From contig CM066733.1 of the NCBI GenBank assembly GCA_033961575.1, forward strand, positions 67,020,921-67,084,920: a DNA stretch of 64,000 nt. The letters are read 5' to 3'. The DNA comes from Aselliscus stoliczkanus (lineage: Eukaryota > Chordata > Mammalia > Chiroptera > Hipposideridae). The number at the start of each line of letters is the position of its first letter. Positions within the stretch are counted from its first letter, which is position 1. The notes under the pieces are model-generated. The model did no database searches, was not told the origin of the DNA, and was given only the letters and a program-made list of their open reading frames with translations. Shown piece after piece: positions 57,801-64,000 of the stretch. A program made the translations under genes and the position numbers.

Positions 57801-57912
57801 TCCAAACCAGCTCCCTCTTCTGAAGGACTTGGACATTCTCCATAATTCATCCCAGACGAAGAACATGTTAACTTTCATCGAAGAAGCCTATAAGAGACTG
57901 GATGCCTCTTAA
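36710..57912 (+). CDS. CENPQ: CENPQ, centromere protein Q, eight coding exons
   Basis: Subunit of the CENP-O/P/Q/R/U complex of the constitutive centromere-associated network, which binds the inner kinetochore and helps recruit Plk1 and CENP-E. Eight coding exons (36710-36811, 37577-37631, 47686-47806, 48404-48472, 50704-50833, 56384-56503, 56640-56717, 57781-57912) join to 807 nt, or 268 codons plus stop, the same length as the human protein. The N-terminus is Lys/Arg-rich ([18 protein letters not shown]). The middle and C-terminal halves are helical with heptad-like stretches, such as [20 protein letters not shown] and an acidic [11 protein letters not shown]. All splice sites are GT/AG and the frame is open, so the gene appears functional despite a 9-kb provirus in intron 3. 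Confidence 0.96.
37577..37631 (+). CDS. CENPQ: CENPQ exon 3
   Basis: 55 nt, acceptor CTCTAG, donor GTATTT. It encodes [18 protein letters not shown] and ends in phase 1. It is the last exon before the provirus. Confidence 0.92.
37632..38588 (+). other. CENPQ intron 3, part left of the provirus
   Basis: Unassigned AT-rich intron sequence. Before the insertion this intron would have been about 1.04 kb (this part plus 82 bp on the other side, less one target copy). Confidence 0.85.
38589..38594 (+). repeat. Target-site duplication CTTTTT, left copy
   Basis: CTTTTT abuts the provirus at 38595; the matching copy is at 47604-47609. A T-rich target makes a chance match easier, but the LTR ends TG/CA fix the same borders. 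Confidence 0.85.
38595..39086 (-). repeat. 3' LTR of the provirus
   Basis: 492 bp, apparently the same sequence as 47112-47603 when read side by side. TATATAA is at 38732-38726 and the polyadenylation signal AATAAA at 38708-38703. The three 52-bp U3 repeats start at 38765, 38817 and 38869; the third is partial. Confidence 0.95.
38765..38910 (-). repeat. Three tandem 52-bp U3 enhancer-like repeats
   Basis: Two full units and one shortened unit. In proviral sense each contains GTTGCTATTGGCAAC, an interrupted inverted repeat resembling an RFX X-box, which overlaps an ATTGG (inverted CCAAT) box and is followed by CCCGCC. The same array is at 47282-47427 in the 5' LTR. A role as enhancer is inferred. 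Confidence 0.8.
39087..39098 (-). other. Polypurine tract
   Basis: In proviral sense AGAGGGAGGAGA, an unbroken purine run directly abutting the 3' LTR TG. This is the expected position and composition for the plus-strand primer. Confidence 0.9.
39099..39362 (-). other. Proviral stretch between env stop and polypurine tract
   Basis: 264 nt with no convincing gene. An open frame crossing into the LTR appears to be chance. No extra 3' gene is recognised. Confidence 0.55.
39363..40735 (-). pseudogene. env: Proviral env 3' part: C-terminal surface and transmembrane subunits, two stops
   Basis: One frame, open apart from TGA at 40280-40278 and TGA at 39743-39741. The surface subunit has the CWLC isomerase-like motif ([10 protein letters not shown]) that pairs covalently with TM. 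A basic RSKRA cleavage site precedes a hydrophobic fusion peptide ([11 protein letters not shown]). The heptad region and an immunosuppressive-domain-like [15 protein letters not shown] follow, and CX6CC is split by the second stop. A membrane anchor ([19 protein letters not shown]) and a cytoplasmic tail end at 39363. This is a gammaretrovirus-type TM on a betaretroviral genome. Confidence 0.88.
40711..41164 (-). pseudogene. env: Proviral env 5' part: signal peptide and N-terminal surface subunit
   Basis: Starts with the hydrophobic signal [21 protein letters not shown] Cys-rich surface domain follows ([27 protein letters not shown]). The frame is displaced around 40711-40735, where C6, C4 and A4 runs lie, and the original frame stops at 40565. 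The family resemblance is to the type D / RD114-like receptor interference group; that is recognition by motif, not alignment. Confidence 0.82.
41200..41409 (-). pseudogene. pol: Proviral integrase C-terminal domain in a shifted frame
   Basis: In the frame next to the main pol frame, residues such as [20 protein letters not shown] and PRWLPARLV match the SH3-like C-terminus of betaretroviral integrases. It ends 36 nt before the env start. The single shift point is the homopolymer at 41397-41401. Confidence 0.85.
41250..43500 (-). pseudogene. pol: Proviral pol main part: RT palm, RNase H, integrase
   Basis: One long open frame; from its first ATG at 43370 it has 706 codons. The RT palm has [16 protein letters not shown] and catalytic YMDD ([13 protein letters not shown]). 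RNase H has [20 protein letters not shown] and GNALADAST. Integrase has the HHCC zinc domain ([11 protein letters not shown] to CPGC), then core residues in [21 protein letters not shown] and [12 protein letters not shown], giving D,D,E. The C-terminal integrase domain is lost at an A5 run (T5 at 41397-41401 on the plus strand) and the frame ends in unrelated residues. The front is also cut off from the RT N-terminus by frameshifts. Confidence 0.92.
43505..43783 (-). pseudogene. pol: Proviral pol 5' part, N-terminal reverse transcriptase, two frameshifts
   Basis: The frame opening at 43783 encodes the RT finger region, with [27 protein letters not shown] and VIKK. It is lost at the T5 run 43587-43591 (plus strand). 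Recognisable RT sequence goes on in a second frame and then shifts again near the G5 run 43500-43504 into the frame of the long downstream part. This copy therefore lacks a continuous RT. Confidence 0.85.
43783..44142 (-). pseudogene. pro: Proviral pro, protease C-terminal half and G-patch
   Basis: Continues protease in another frame after the shift near 44140. Seen are the flap-side [18 protein letters not shown] of the C-terminal helix, and a glycine-rich [15 protein letters not shown] matching the G-patch found after protease in type D and related betaretroviruses. It ends with TAG at 43785-43783, directly after an AAATTTA heptamer. Confidence 0.87.
43789..43795 (-). promoter_or_regulatory. 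pro-pol ribosomal frameshift slippery site AAATTTA
   Basis: In proviral sense the heptamer AAATTTA is in pro phase (A AAT TTA), two codons before the pro TAG, and the pol frame is -1 to pro. This fits the X XXY YYZ rule. A downstream pseudoknot was not evaluated. Confidence 0.8.
44091..44747 (-). pseudogene. pro: Proviral pro, dUTPase and start of protease (frameshifted)
   Basis: This frame is -1 relative to gag and is open from about 44747, so it overlaps the gag end by roughly 190 nt, as expected for ribosomal frameshifting. It encodes a dUTPase with the [17 protein letters not shown] and [12 protein letters not shown] motifs, then the protease N-terminal half with catalytic [11 protein letters not shown]. 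The frame is lost near 44134-44138 at a run of five G (plus strand), after which it soon stops. No textbook slippery heptamer in gag phase was found; a run of nine C at 44728-44720 is a possible slip site. Confidence 0.88.
44558..46609 (-). CDS. gag: Proviral gag polyprotein, intact 683 codons
   Basis: Starts MGQTTSS, with Gly2 available for N-myristoylation (matrix). Candidate late-budding motifs are PTAP at about residues 135-138, PPPY at about 195-198 and PSAP at about 221-224. A Leu/Glu-rich helix (about 243-275) follows. Capsid runs from about 350, and its major homology region contains [14 protein letters not shown]. Nucleocapsid has two CX2CX4HX4C knuckles starting at about residues 576 and 603. 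The Pro-rich tail ends at TAA. The leader from primer site to ATG is about 480 nt. The frame is unbroken, unlike the other proviral genes. The best match in kind is betaretroviral (type D-like) Gag. Confidence 0.93.
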   Translation of the reverse strand: MGQTTSSHELFLSGLKSSLKVRGIKARKKDLRQFFGLLTNICPWFPQEGTIDVCYWKRVGNALQDFYKSFGPEKVPVSAFTYWSLINDILQVHSHDPDVKEILKTGENLLKKSSRPPSACGSVCIDIPSQENKPPTAPSPAESLNQPTRLYPCLQNLSSGSDTVLPPEDQATLDEEAARYHQEDPPFKVAPSFQPPPYLPPHQPPFFASIVDTPVTNLTPPSAPLTAPGAQTNVPLTLQIASLREALQEKRQHLNLLKELRALEAELASLSGAPPASQHSTRPSPKQKPVFTFPVTRRQAAEADPDTPNPEASHEEVIAEESDNEPEERDPSPSDEEAESSETSGRKHKYRPLNIRYLKDLKSAVHTYGPTAPFTLALLESLTDRWLTPNDWYTLAHAALSGGDFVLWRTEYAENCRRTAERNAQTRSSRNWTRDRLLGRGAFNTNEIQAAFPPGLLAQIQNAGLKAWRKLPRKGPASTSLAKIHQGPDESYCDFISRLTEAAERLIGKEESESAFIKHLAFENANSACQDALRSHRDRPLSEYIKLCSNVGTSHAIGVAIGAALKNLAIGNHKSCFNCKQPGHFVRDCPLDRPSRQPPSTVCPRCKRGKHWARDCHSKTDISGNPIPPPIGKLPAGPAPGPGPPGATRFVPQFPSPNSPSLPSAGPPQGVRDWTSCPPPQQY
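46610..47089 (-). other. Proviral 5' leader
   Basis: About 480 nt between primer-binding site and gag ATG, GC-rich. It should hold packaging and dimerisation signals and the splice donor, none of which I could place with confidence. Confidence 0.6.
47090..47107 (-). other. Primer-binding site, tRNA-Lys1,2 type
   Basis: In proviral sense it reads TGGCGCCCAACGTGGGGC, four bases (TTTC) after the 5' LTR. This 18-mer is the known complement of the tRNA-Lys1,2 3' end, used by Mason-Pfizer monkey virus and several betaretroviruses. Confidence 0.92.
47112..47603 (-). repeat. 5' LTR of the provirus
   Basis: 492 bp, in proviral sense beginning TGCTGGGGCC and ending CGGGGCA. U3 holds three tandem copies of a 52-bp unit. 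TATATAA lies at 47249-47243 and AATAAA at 47225-47220, about 18 bp further downstream, implying a short R. It appears identical to the other LTR. Its promoter points away from CENPQ exon 4. Confidence 0.95.
47686..47806 (+). CDS. CENPQ: CENPQ exon 4
   Basis: 121 nt, acceptor GAGACAG ends at 47685, donor GTGAGT from 47807. It encodes [10 protein letters not shown], then [21 protein letters not shown] branch-point-like CTTACTAAG lies at about 47632-47640, between the provirus edge (47603) and the exon. The polypyrimidine tract is weak, so this acceptor may be sensitive to its surroundings. Phase 2 at the end. Confidence 0.93.
48404..48472 (+). CDS. CENPQ: CENPQ exon 5
   Basis: 69 nt, acceptor preceded by a long T run ending in CTAG, donor GTAATG. 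It encodes [20 protein letters not shown] and KKR. The codon joined to exon 4 reads ATA (Ile). Confidence 0.93.
48681..48838 (+). mobile_element. tRNA-headed SINE, GAGCTC class
   Basis: Full copy with perfect 14-bp target repeat ATATATTCTACCCT on both sides and a long pure A tail, so probably young. CENPQ intron 5. Confidence 0.88.
49381..49441 (+). repeat. G-rich GGGGT/GGGAT minisatellite
   Basis: Degenerate repeats of GGGGTGGGATGGGGTGG on the CENPQ sense strand; more than ten runs of three or four G in about 60 nt. It could form a G-quadruplex in the nascent RNA. Confidence 0.9.
49793..49892 (-). mobile_element. tRNA-headed SINE, short class
   Basis: Reverse-oriented short class after a TTTA repeat tail, with GGCTTCCCAAGCCAGCGCTT anticodon-arm region, ending GCGGCCC. 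CENPQ intron 5. Confidence 0.8.
50704..50833 (+). CDS. CENPQ: CENPQ exon 6
   Basis: 130 nt, acceptor CAAAG, donor GTAAAA. It encodes [20 protein letters not shown], then [10 protein letters not shown]. The acceptor lacks a pyrimidine immediately before AG (AAAG) but the frame and homology fix it. Ends in phase 0. Confidence 0.93.
51215..51350 (-). mobile_element. MIR fragment, reverse
   Basis: GGCACCATTCTAAGCCCTTG, GCTCACAACAACTTAAAGAG and CTCATTTCACAAATG match reverse MIR. CENPQ intron 6. Confidence 0.6.
51528..51640 (+). mobile_element. tRNA-headed SINE, short class
   Basis: Head GGGCCAGCCGAGTGGCATGG, B box GGTTCGGGTCCC, pure A tail, AAGCAACC repeated at both flanks. CENPQ intron 6. Confidence 0.83.
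51995..52078 (+). mobile_element. 84-bp mariner-type MITE, near-perfect palindrome
   Basis: Flanked by TA at 51993-51994 and 52079-52080. The left end TTGGGTTGTCAGAAAAGTCA is mirrored on the right with two mismatches, so almost the whole element can fold into a hairpin. It lies in CENPQ intron 6. A second member is at 12929-13008. Confidence 0.8.
52141..52510 (-). mobile_element. Old L1 3'-end fragment, reverse
   Basis: TTTCAGCTTTATTGAGGTAT and ACAGCTGAAAGTTTGTACCC are typical of reverse-oriented older mammalian L1 3' ends. CENPQ intron 6. Confidence 0.65.
52730..53480. mobile_element. Ancient LTR-like interspersed repeat
   Basis: Contains CAATAATTTGCTCCAACAGT, AACTTAGGAAAGCAC, CACCAACCTGGAAGCCCTCC and TTATGAATAACAAAAGATAC, which recur together in old mammalian LTRs. 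I cannot name the family or fix the borders. Confidence 0.45.
54330..54550 (+). mobile_element. Diverged L2/CR1-like 3' end
   Basis: Reads GGGTCACAGGTGACTGGAGC, then GGACGTGGGAAGAAATCAGA and CCCACACAGACCTGGAGAGA, CATGCAAATGCCA. This order is the signature of a vertebrate non-LTR element 3' end best known from fish. The copy is diverged, so it is probably old. CENPQ intron 6. Confidence 0.45.
54746..54809 (+). repeat. Tandem duplication, unit about 34 bp
   Basis: ACAATAGATAATGCTTACAA followed by TAAATAGAGG occurs twice in a row. CENPQ intron 6. Confidence 0.9.
55034..55497 (+). mobile_element. Old ERVL-MaLR-type solo LTR
   Basis: Starts TTGAATGGTGGCCCCCCAAA, runs through GGCCTTATTTGGAAAGAGG and CCTAAATCCAATGACAAGTG, and ends near GTTCTAAGCTACCACATCTG, in the order seen in MLT1-like LTRs. 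The family name is from memory of the pattern. Confidence 0.6.
55576..55980 (+). mobile_element. Old L1 ORF2 end/3' UTR fragment
   Basis: Contains CAGCCACTTTGGAAGACGGT, a TTAGCATGAAAAGGAGCTAT segment and AAGTGAAATAAGCCAATCTG, typical of older L1 3' regions. CENPQ intron 6. Confidence 0.7.
56384..56503 (+). CDS. CENPQ: CENPQ exon 7
   Basis: 120 nt, acceptor GACTCAG, donor GTCATT. It encodes [20 protein letters not shown] and continues through a helical, acidic segment ending EEEEEKVKQ. The heptad-like spacing suggests coiled coil. Confidence 0.95.
56640..56717 (+). CDS. CENPQ: CENPQ exon 8
   Basis: 78 nt, acceptor CTTTAG, donor GTAAGT. It encodes [20 protein letters not shown] then KAPTLQ. 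Only 136 nt of intron separate it from exon 7. Confidence 0.94.
57781..57912 (+). CDS. CENPQ: CENPQ exon 9 (stop codon exon)
   Basis: 132 nt to TAA, acceptor CCTACAG. It encodes [20 protein letters not shown] to [17 protein letters not shown] lies 40 nt past the stop, so the 3' UTR probably includes it. No canonical AATAAA was found nearby. Confidence 0.94.
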   Translation, partial: QEILAQIPNQLPLLKDLDILHNSSQTKNMLTFIEEAYKRLDAS

Positions 57913-57952
57913 ACAGTGGTTTTCAGATTATTCCATAGTCATGTTTGTTTGT

Positions 57953-58077
57953 TTGTTTTATGGCTGAACCATCCTGTCACCTGTTGGCAGCTCAACTCGG
58001 AGCTGGAATCGAACCAGTGACCCTGTTGCTCTGCTCTTGAGCGAGCTCTCAACTAACTGGGCCACTCGGCTGGCCCT
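57953..58077 (-). mobile_element. tRNA-headed SINE in CENPQ 3' UTR/flank
   Basis: Reverse-oriented GAGCTC class, more diverged (CCATCCTGTCACCTGTTGGC to GGCCACTCGGCTGGCCC). It starts about 40 nt after the CENPQ stop codon. Confidence 0.78.
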
Positions 58078-58440
58078 CTATAGTAATTTAATGTTTATAA
58101 AGTTGTAAAACTATTAACCTGTGATGATATTGCAGAGGCCAAGGCTTCTTCAGCATTTATTATTTCCTAATGTGCAATTTAAAGTTAGCCTCTGTAGATC
58201 TACCATTAGCATCTGATCTAGTCCTGAAAACTCGGTGTTTAGCAGTTGCCAGGTATAGGAATTAATATTTATGTTGCCGTATTTTCCTGCAACCATAAAA
58301 TAAGAACAACCACAATCTAATGATTTATAATGGCTGAATAGAGCTCCTTTATTGGTTTGATACTGTGTCTTAATATATGTAAAATGTTTATAGTGCCTAG
58401 TTCATAAAAAGTAGTTCATAAATGTTTGCTATCATTATTC

Positions 58441-58711
58441 TTTTGTTTTGTTTTGTTTGTTTGTTTTGTTTTTTATTATTATTAGTTACAGAAGTACAAA
58501 ACAATGCAATAGTTATCTTTTTCACCCCTTACAAAGTGACTCTCCCCTACCCCTCCACTGCCTCCCACCCGTGATATCATACATATCTATTACAATTCCA
58601 TTGACTCCATCCCCACACTATATTCCACATCCCATGACTATATGTGTGTTAAATTATAGTCAACATCTAATATTATTCAGCAGCAGTTTCAGATGTACAG
58701 AGCAGTGGTCA
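58441..58711 (-). mobile_element. L1-type 3' fragment, reverse, downstream of CENPQ
   Basis: A TTTTG-rich tail precedes TTATTAGTTACAGAAGTACA and a Cys/Pro-poor, C-rich strand resembling reverse L1 3' sequence. GCTATCATTATTCTTT lies on both sides as a likely target duplication. Confidence 0.55.
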
Positions 58712-61369
58712 GGTGCTATCATTATTATTCTTTAGCTGAAGACTTGCATTTTCTGTCTGGTCCTCCGGAACTTGAGAAAACCCAAATGCCTTTACTTTTT
58801 TACATAACTCCCTAGACTTTGTGGTGTAATTAAGATTTGCCAGGTGTCTTCAACTTTGGAGGTAACATGGACATTCGATTTCTTTGGTTGAGCTAGTGAA
58901 TAGATGTTGAACACTTATTTTCCCCTGTCATCAAAGCATACTTTAATTTCATAAAAGTATTAAAAAGGAACATAAGCACGTTTATTCCCTTAAAAGGAAA
59001 AATAAAAAAATCCTTCCTTTCTAAATCTTTCCTCATTGTGATGATAAAATGAATATACATGTGAATAAATGATCACTAAACTATATCAAAAATCATTTCT
59101 GACCAACTACAGATATTGTCTGGATTGCTTTTATATTCGATATTTATCAAATGAAATAACTGCAATTTAATTATTTTTCTGTCTCGCCTAGAATATTTCA
59201 TCAGTTAATTGAGAAGGTGCCACAATTCTGTTAATATCATCCAGGCATACACCACCGGGAACACAGTTTTAATTAAACTTAGTTTAGTGCTCATCACAGT
59301 GAGGGAGACCAGACATCATGAGGGAACCCTGGGCAGCTCAGTAAATAACAGCAATAGCCTCTTAGAAAGTGATGGCCAAGGAGGACATTGGATTCTCGAG
59401 GGAAAGCATCCAAGAAAGGAAACCTGCAGTGCAACATGTAAAGAAAACATTTTTGTGTATTTTGGACTGCTTGCCAGGCAAAGCAACTAAAAGTAAAAGA
59501 TGTTCCATAATGTCTTAAAACTTAGAAACTCTTCACTTGGAAACTTCAATCTTCATGTTTTTAGAGGGACTAATACACCCCTAACTCACTGGTTTTGATC
59601 ATTAATTATGACATAATAGCTTTTGGTGGGGAGAGAGGAGGTACATAAGTGTGCTGTTTCTCTCAGAACATCTGTTTAACAGATTACTGAACATCTACTG
59701 GAATTTTAATTCCCTTTGTTGCTGAGTGAGCGAACGTTCTTCACTGTGCATGAACTGGTATACTACCCATTTGTAGCCTTGAAAAGTATGTGATCTAATT
59801 TTGAGAGGTCAACAATATCTTCTGGCAGGCAGCAGGCAATTCAAAACACAATATTTTCTTCAAAGGCTGAATTTTGGTATACTCTTTAAGAATAATTCAA
59901 CTGTTAATTACAGACTCAAAATTCAACTACACATGATTCTAGTAATTCAAATGGTCATATTCCTATGTGGTCAGCATAGTTTGAGTTCCCACATGCGTAG
60001 GCCATCCCCACTATGATACAACTCCTGTCCAGTGAGGGGAGGATAAAGGCCAGTGCCAGTAACTTTAAATTCTAAAAATATGTATGTTGGGACGGAGGAT
60101 ATATAGTGTAAAAATGTAGCATATGATGAAAATAGCATTTCAAATAAAATGCAGAAAATATATGAATAAATGGTCATAAGAAAACTGCTAACCAACTAGA
60201 GATAGGGTCAAGGGACAGCGGTTTTATATTCCTACTTTAGTTTTATATTCCTACTTGATCTCAAAGTAGATTCCAAACATGCAAAATAAAAACAAGATTT
60301 GTAACAAATACCATTAGGAATGGTCAGTCTCAAAGATAACCTAAGTGGTCAATAAGTATTTGAAAGATGTTCAATCTTATAATAATCACTTAAATGCAAA
60401 CAGAAACAAGTGTTTTCACCACTCAGGTTGAAAAAGACAAAAAGGCTAAAAGGGAAAGTTGCTGAACATACGGGAAAATGGGTCCCCACTAATGCTGCTG
60501 AAGGAAGACGGGTAAATGGGTGGGGGTTTGTGTGGGTGGAGCTGGGGGGAAGGCAGCCTGCACAGATATGGTGCAGAACCTTAGCGTACTGCCCGTCATT
60601 TAAAACTTATTTCATATGAGCCCTTTCATATTCCTCAACTCTCACGTGGACATATGTTTAACAAACAGGCTTTGTTTAAATATGAGACACCTGCACCGAA
60701 ACCTAAAATTAAGGGATTTATTTGCTTTTTCTTATTTGGTTGGATGGAATCCTAGCATTGTCTATTTACCAAAAATAAATGCAGGTGCACCTGTCAACAT
60801 TAGCAGTTGAATCATTCAGGTTGGCTTGGTTTCCAAACATTAGTCTTCTAAAGCCTCTCATGTGTCATTCATTGTCAAGAAATATTCAGCTTTGTGGGAG
60901 AGGAAAGAAAGAAATCAAAAGCAGAGAGTAATTCAAATTTCCCATTTGGACTTCATCATGTCTAAAGTGACTGAGCCCTTTTTGTATTATAACTTGCCTT
61001 GTTAAGAGTTGCTGCCATTGAAAGCAGTTATTCGATGCTAAACCACTATAGAATCACTTTCTGCTGCCTTAACGTATTTGCTTTCCTTATTAAAGTGGCC
61101 TCTGCTATTATCAAGACTGAAATTGCTGTAACAGCCATATCTAAAGATTGGTTGTAGTTGTTAAAATTGGACCAAGAGAAAGATGTTGCCCAAATCCAAT
61201 AAAACTAGACTACTTTTTAAAAATGAAATTGTTCAATTTTTAACTGGTAGAAATGAATGTGCCTTAGCCTATTTCACCCTATTTTATACCCCCAAGGGAG
61301 TCCTTCAAATTATTGTAGGTTTTCAAATTGGACAACAGGGCTATCTAAGAATAAAAATGATAAAAGTAT

Positions 61370-61560
61370 CTGACATTTATTGATGTGTGCTATATGCCAG
61401 GAACTATTCTAAGCCCATTACATGTATACATACCTTTACGCCAATTTTTATAATCCTAATAACACTTTGGGGATTAAACCCCATAGTAGTCACTGTTACA
61501 CCATCCTGTAGTGAAGAATCTGAGGCATAGGGAGAATAAGTAACTGTCTAAAGATCACTC
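61370..61560 (-). mobile_element. MIR fragment, reverse
   Basis: GACATTTATTGATGTGTGCT, ATATGCCAGGAACTATTCTA and GAAGAATCTGAGGCATAGGG match reverse MIR. It is cut at its right by the truncated SINE. Confidence 0.65.
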
Positions 61561-61563
61561 AAG

Positions 61564-61713
61564 TTAAGAGCTTGCTCAAGAGTGCTAGCTGAGCTCTGAG
61601 CAACAGCAGTTCGATGCCCAGCCTGAGCTGAGCAGCCGCAGAGCTGCCAACAGGTGGCAGGATGGTTCAGCTAATAAAATTTAAAAATAAATAAAAATTT
61701 AAAAATAATAATA
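61564..61713 (+). mobile_element. 5'-truncated tRNA-headed SINE
   Basis: Starts inside the head at GTTAAGAGCTTGCTCAAGAG, so the A box and first roughly 22 bp are missing, yet the AAAGATCACTCAA target repeat is present on both sides. The tail is AAATTTAAAAATA-like. Confidence 0.75.
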
Positions 61714-64000
61714 AAGATCACTCAAATAGTGATAGAACTAGGAGGGAAAAAATGTAATTTTGACTTCGTAGGAATTTTCTGATGAGCTACAAATAGAAGG
61801 AACTACTGAAGCTGATGAGTAAATCTTACTACAACAATGTACAAATCCACCTTTTTCTAGGATACGGTAAGATGTATTATTGATTTATTCACTTGGGTTT
61901 ATAGAAGAAAATCTCTTTAAATTTATATTAGTAACTTCCTTTCTCCCCCTTTTTTTCCTTTTAATTTCAGAGTTAAAAGTTCAGTTTAGCTTGATGGACA
62001 TATTTCAAATTTAATTACCTTCAACCAATGTAGTTTTCCTGGAAAAGTAATATGCTTTGCCTCGTTGGTTAGTTTTCCTAATAGCTAAAAGCAACTATTT
62101 TAATTAGTTCTGATGTTGTATAGCGAGCAAAGACCTTTGAAAAAAGAACAGAAGTTTCTGCTTTGGATGCACTTGGGAACTGGGTGTACTGTTATTCTGG
62201 GAAGACTTGTCTTTCAGAGTCCATACATAATTTGACCCCCAACTTTTTAAAACTTTTTAAAAGTTTTACTGATATTGTACTTCGTATGTCAAACAGATTC
62301 TGTTCTACACATGGTAGCTTATATTCATTTTTTAATTGATTTTCCTCAAATAATAGTTAGAAAAGACTAGACTTATATAGGAGCCTTAGGTCCATGCACA
62401 GATACATGTTGCCCTCAATAACATCTTCTAAAAAAAAAGTTACCAGGATCAATTGGCATATTGATTTTGATGAATATACCAGGTTCAAAAAACATTTCTT
62501 TTTGACATCCAGTAATTGTTATCTAATACAATTTCTCCAGTCACTTTCAACTACCTATTGCCCACTGTGTGACTTAAAGCAGCATCTTCAAGTAAAGAAC
62601 ACCCTAGCCTCTCTCTTCATTTGATCTTGACTTTAGGAGACCTAACAGTGGTAAACAGTATCCTCCCATGTGACCGCATTGAAATGGAAGCATTTCCATA
62701 TGCCTTTGAGACATTTGTACTGTTTATTATCTCTGAAGACTCAAGTATTGTGTTGTGTGCATAAATGCTTATGTGGTGCTTGGATTGCAGCCATTATGTG
62801 AGGAAGAAGTAAACTCTGAATAACTTTTCATTTAAAAAAATTGGGTAAAAGAAGTAAAAGTCTCAAAAATATGCTGAATTTCACAAGTAACCCCTTTAGA
62901 GATTACCCCCTTTTATCCTTGGGTGTTTAGAGCAGCAAAATCATTTTCTTCAGAATAAATAATATGTAAGGGGTCAGTATCTATATTATTTTACCATACC
63001 CCATTTGCCTGAGTCCCATTTCTTTTTATTCTTTTCCATGAGATCTTGATGGATAGGTTTTGTGTCCAGAAAATGTCCATCTCTAAATCAAGATTAGTAT
63101 TCATTGGCTTTACACCACAAGACTAAATGTGATAAACAAGAACAGATGGAGTGAAAATACTTGGTCTGTATATATGATAAATTTCACCTGGCATCATAAA
63201 CTCCTCCCTTTCCACAGGTGTGGACACTTTTTTTTTTTTTCAATTCCTCCTCTTTCCTCTAGGGACTAATTAGGGCAGTAGGCTTGAAGAATAAACTAAC
63301 CATTTATGGAGAGTGAGCCACTGCACTAACACAAAGTGAAAGACCTCAGTTTCAGGCTGAACTCTCAACGGCAGGTAAGCATTTATTCATTAAAATAATA
63401 TATTTCAAATCATTGGTTATAATGTCAAGAAATGGGAGAAATAGAGAGATGAAATTCAGCATTACATAGGAAGAATAAATAGAGGTTTAGAGAAAAAGTT
63501 TCTTTTTTGGTTTTGTTTTTTGGTGTTTTTTGGTTTTTTAACTTAAATTTTGATATGGGGAAAATAAGCATGAAGAAATATAAAGTTTTTTACATTATGC
63601 TATGAGAACAACTAGAGAAACGAGATGAATCTTTCTAAGCAGAAAACCTATCATCTGCAAAATAATTACTAGCTTTGGATTACAAGTGCTTTAAGAAATA
63701 AAAGAATCTTCTTTCGTCATTAACAAACGTCCACCATTGTATTGCAAATGGTGTATTACACCATGAAAACAGATCTTCTGCTCTATTTATTTATGAGAAT
63801 TAAAAATCTCCCAGAGAGTATCATGCTTTCATTGTCTAGCTAATATTAATTAATGAAATACTTTAGGTGCTTACTGTGTACTGATGGACATTTGCCCCAA
63901 AGAAACTTCTCTAAAAGTTCTATGAGCATGATAATTTTCTTTAACAGACTTAGGTTAGGGAGTCTGTTGTTGATAACAGTTTGGTAAAGGATCAAAGGAT

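Larger units (their letters stand above)
58078..64000. other. Region downstream of CENPQ
   Basis: Apart from the listed L1-type fragment, MIR and truncated SINE, nothing coding is recognised. In other mammals GLYATL3 follows CENPQ on the same strand; none of its coding exons was identified here. A possible untranslated exon at 63,288-63,373 is discussed under findings. Confidence 0.6.

Overview
The window is nuclear DNA of a placental mammal. It holds two head-to-head genes in their usual mammalian arrangement: MMUT (methylmalonyl-CoA mutase) on the minus strand, and CENPQ (centromere protein Q) on the plus strand. Spliced exons with GT/AG borders and correct phase can be followed through both genes. 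The species is not certain. A laurasiatherian-type L1 3' end, mariner MITEs and a piggyBac with clear termini, and tRNA-headed SINEs ending in AATAAAATCTTT suggest a bat, possibly a rhinolophoid. That is inference; I first considered colugo and rejected it.

Layout. Positions 1-30,327 carry MMUT exons 12 to 1, read leftwards. Codons 1-708 are present, and the final coding exon (about 42 codons) lies beyond the left edge. Around 30,327-30,558 is a CpG-rich bidirectional promoter with a perfect CRE. Positions 30,500-57,912 carry CENPQ: a non-coding exon 1 and eight coding exons that join to 268 codons, the same length as human CENPQ. Positions 57,913-64,000 are CENPQ 3' flank, with repeats and no recognisable coding exon.

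The main feature is a complete 9.0-kb endogenous retrovirus at 38,595-47,603. It lies antisense in CENPQ intron 3, between 6-bp target-site copies, and its edge is 82 bp from the exon 4 acceptor. Its two 492-bp LTRs appear identical by eye. It has a tRNA-Lys1,2-type primer site, a betaretrovirus-like gag-pro-pol (dUTPase and G-patch in pro, AAATTTA shift site before pol) and a gammaretrovirus-type env with CWLC and CX6CC motifs, as in type D viruses. gag is one open frame. pro, RT, the integrase C-terminus and env carry frameshifts, each at or near a short homopolymer, and env has two TGA stops. A young insertion with a damaged coding region is the central puzzle.

The other repeats are three structural classes of tRNA-headed SINE, often with target-site copies, two non-autonomous mariner families (one element carrying a nested SINE), a piggyBac with a truncated transposase and its own nested SINE, a Tigger fossil, L1, L2 and MIR pieces, old LTRs, and simple repeats. 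The two cellular genes act separately: MMUT in mitochondrial propionate metabolism and CENPQ in the inner kinetochore. They are linked here only by the shared promoter.
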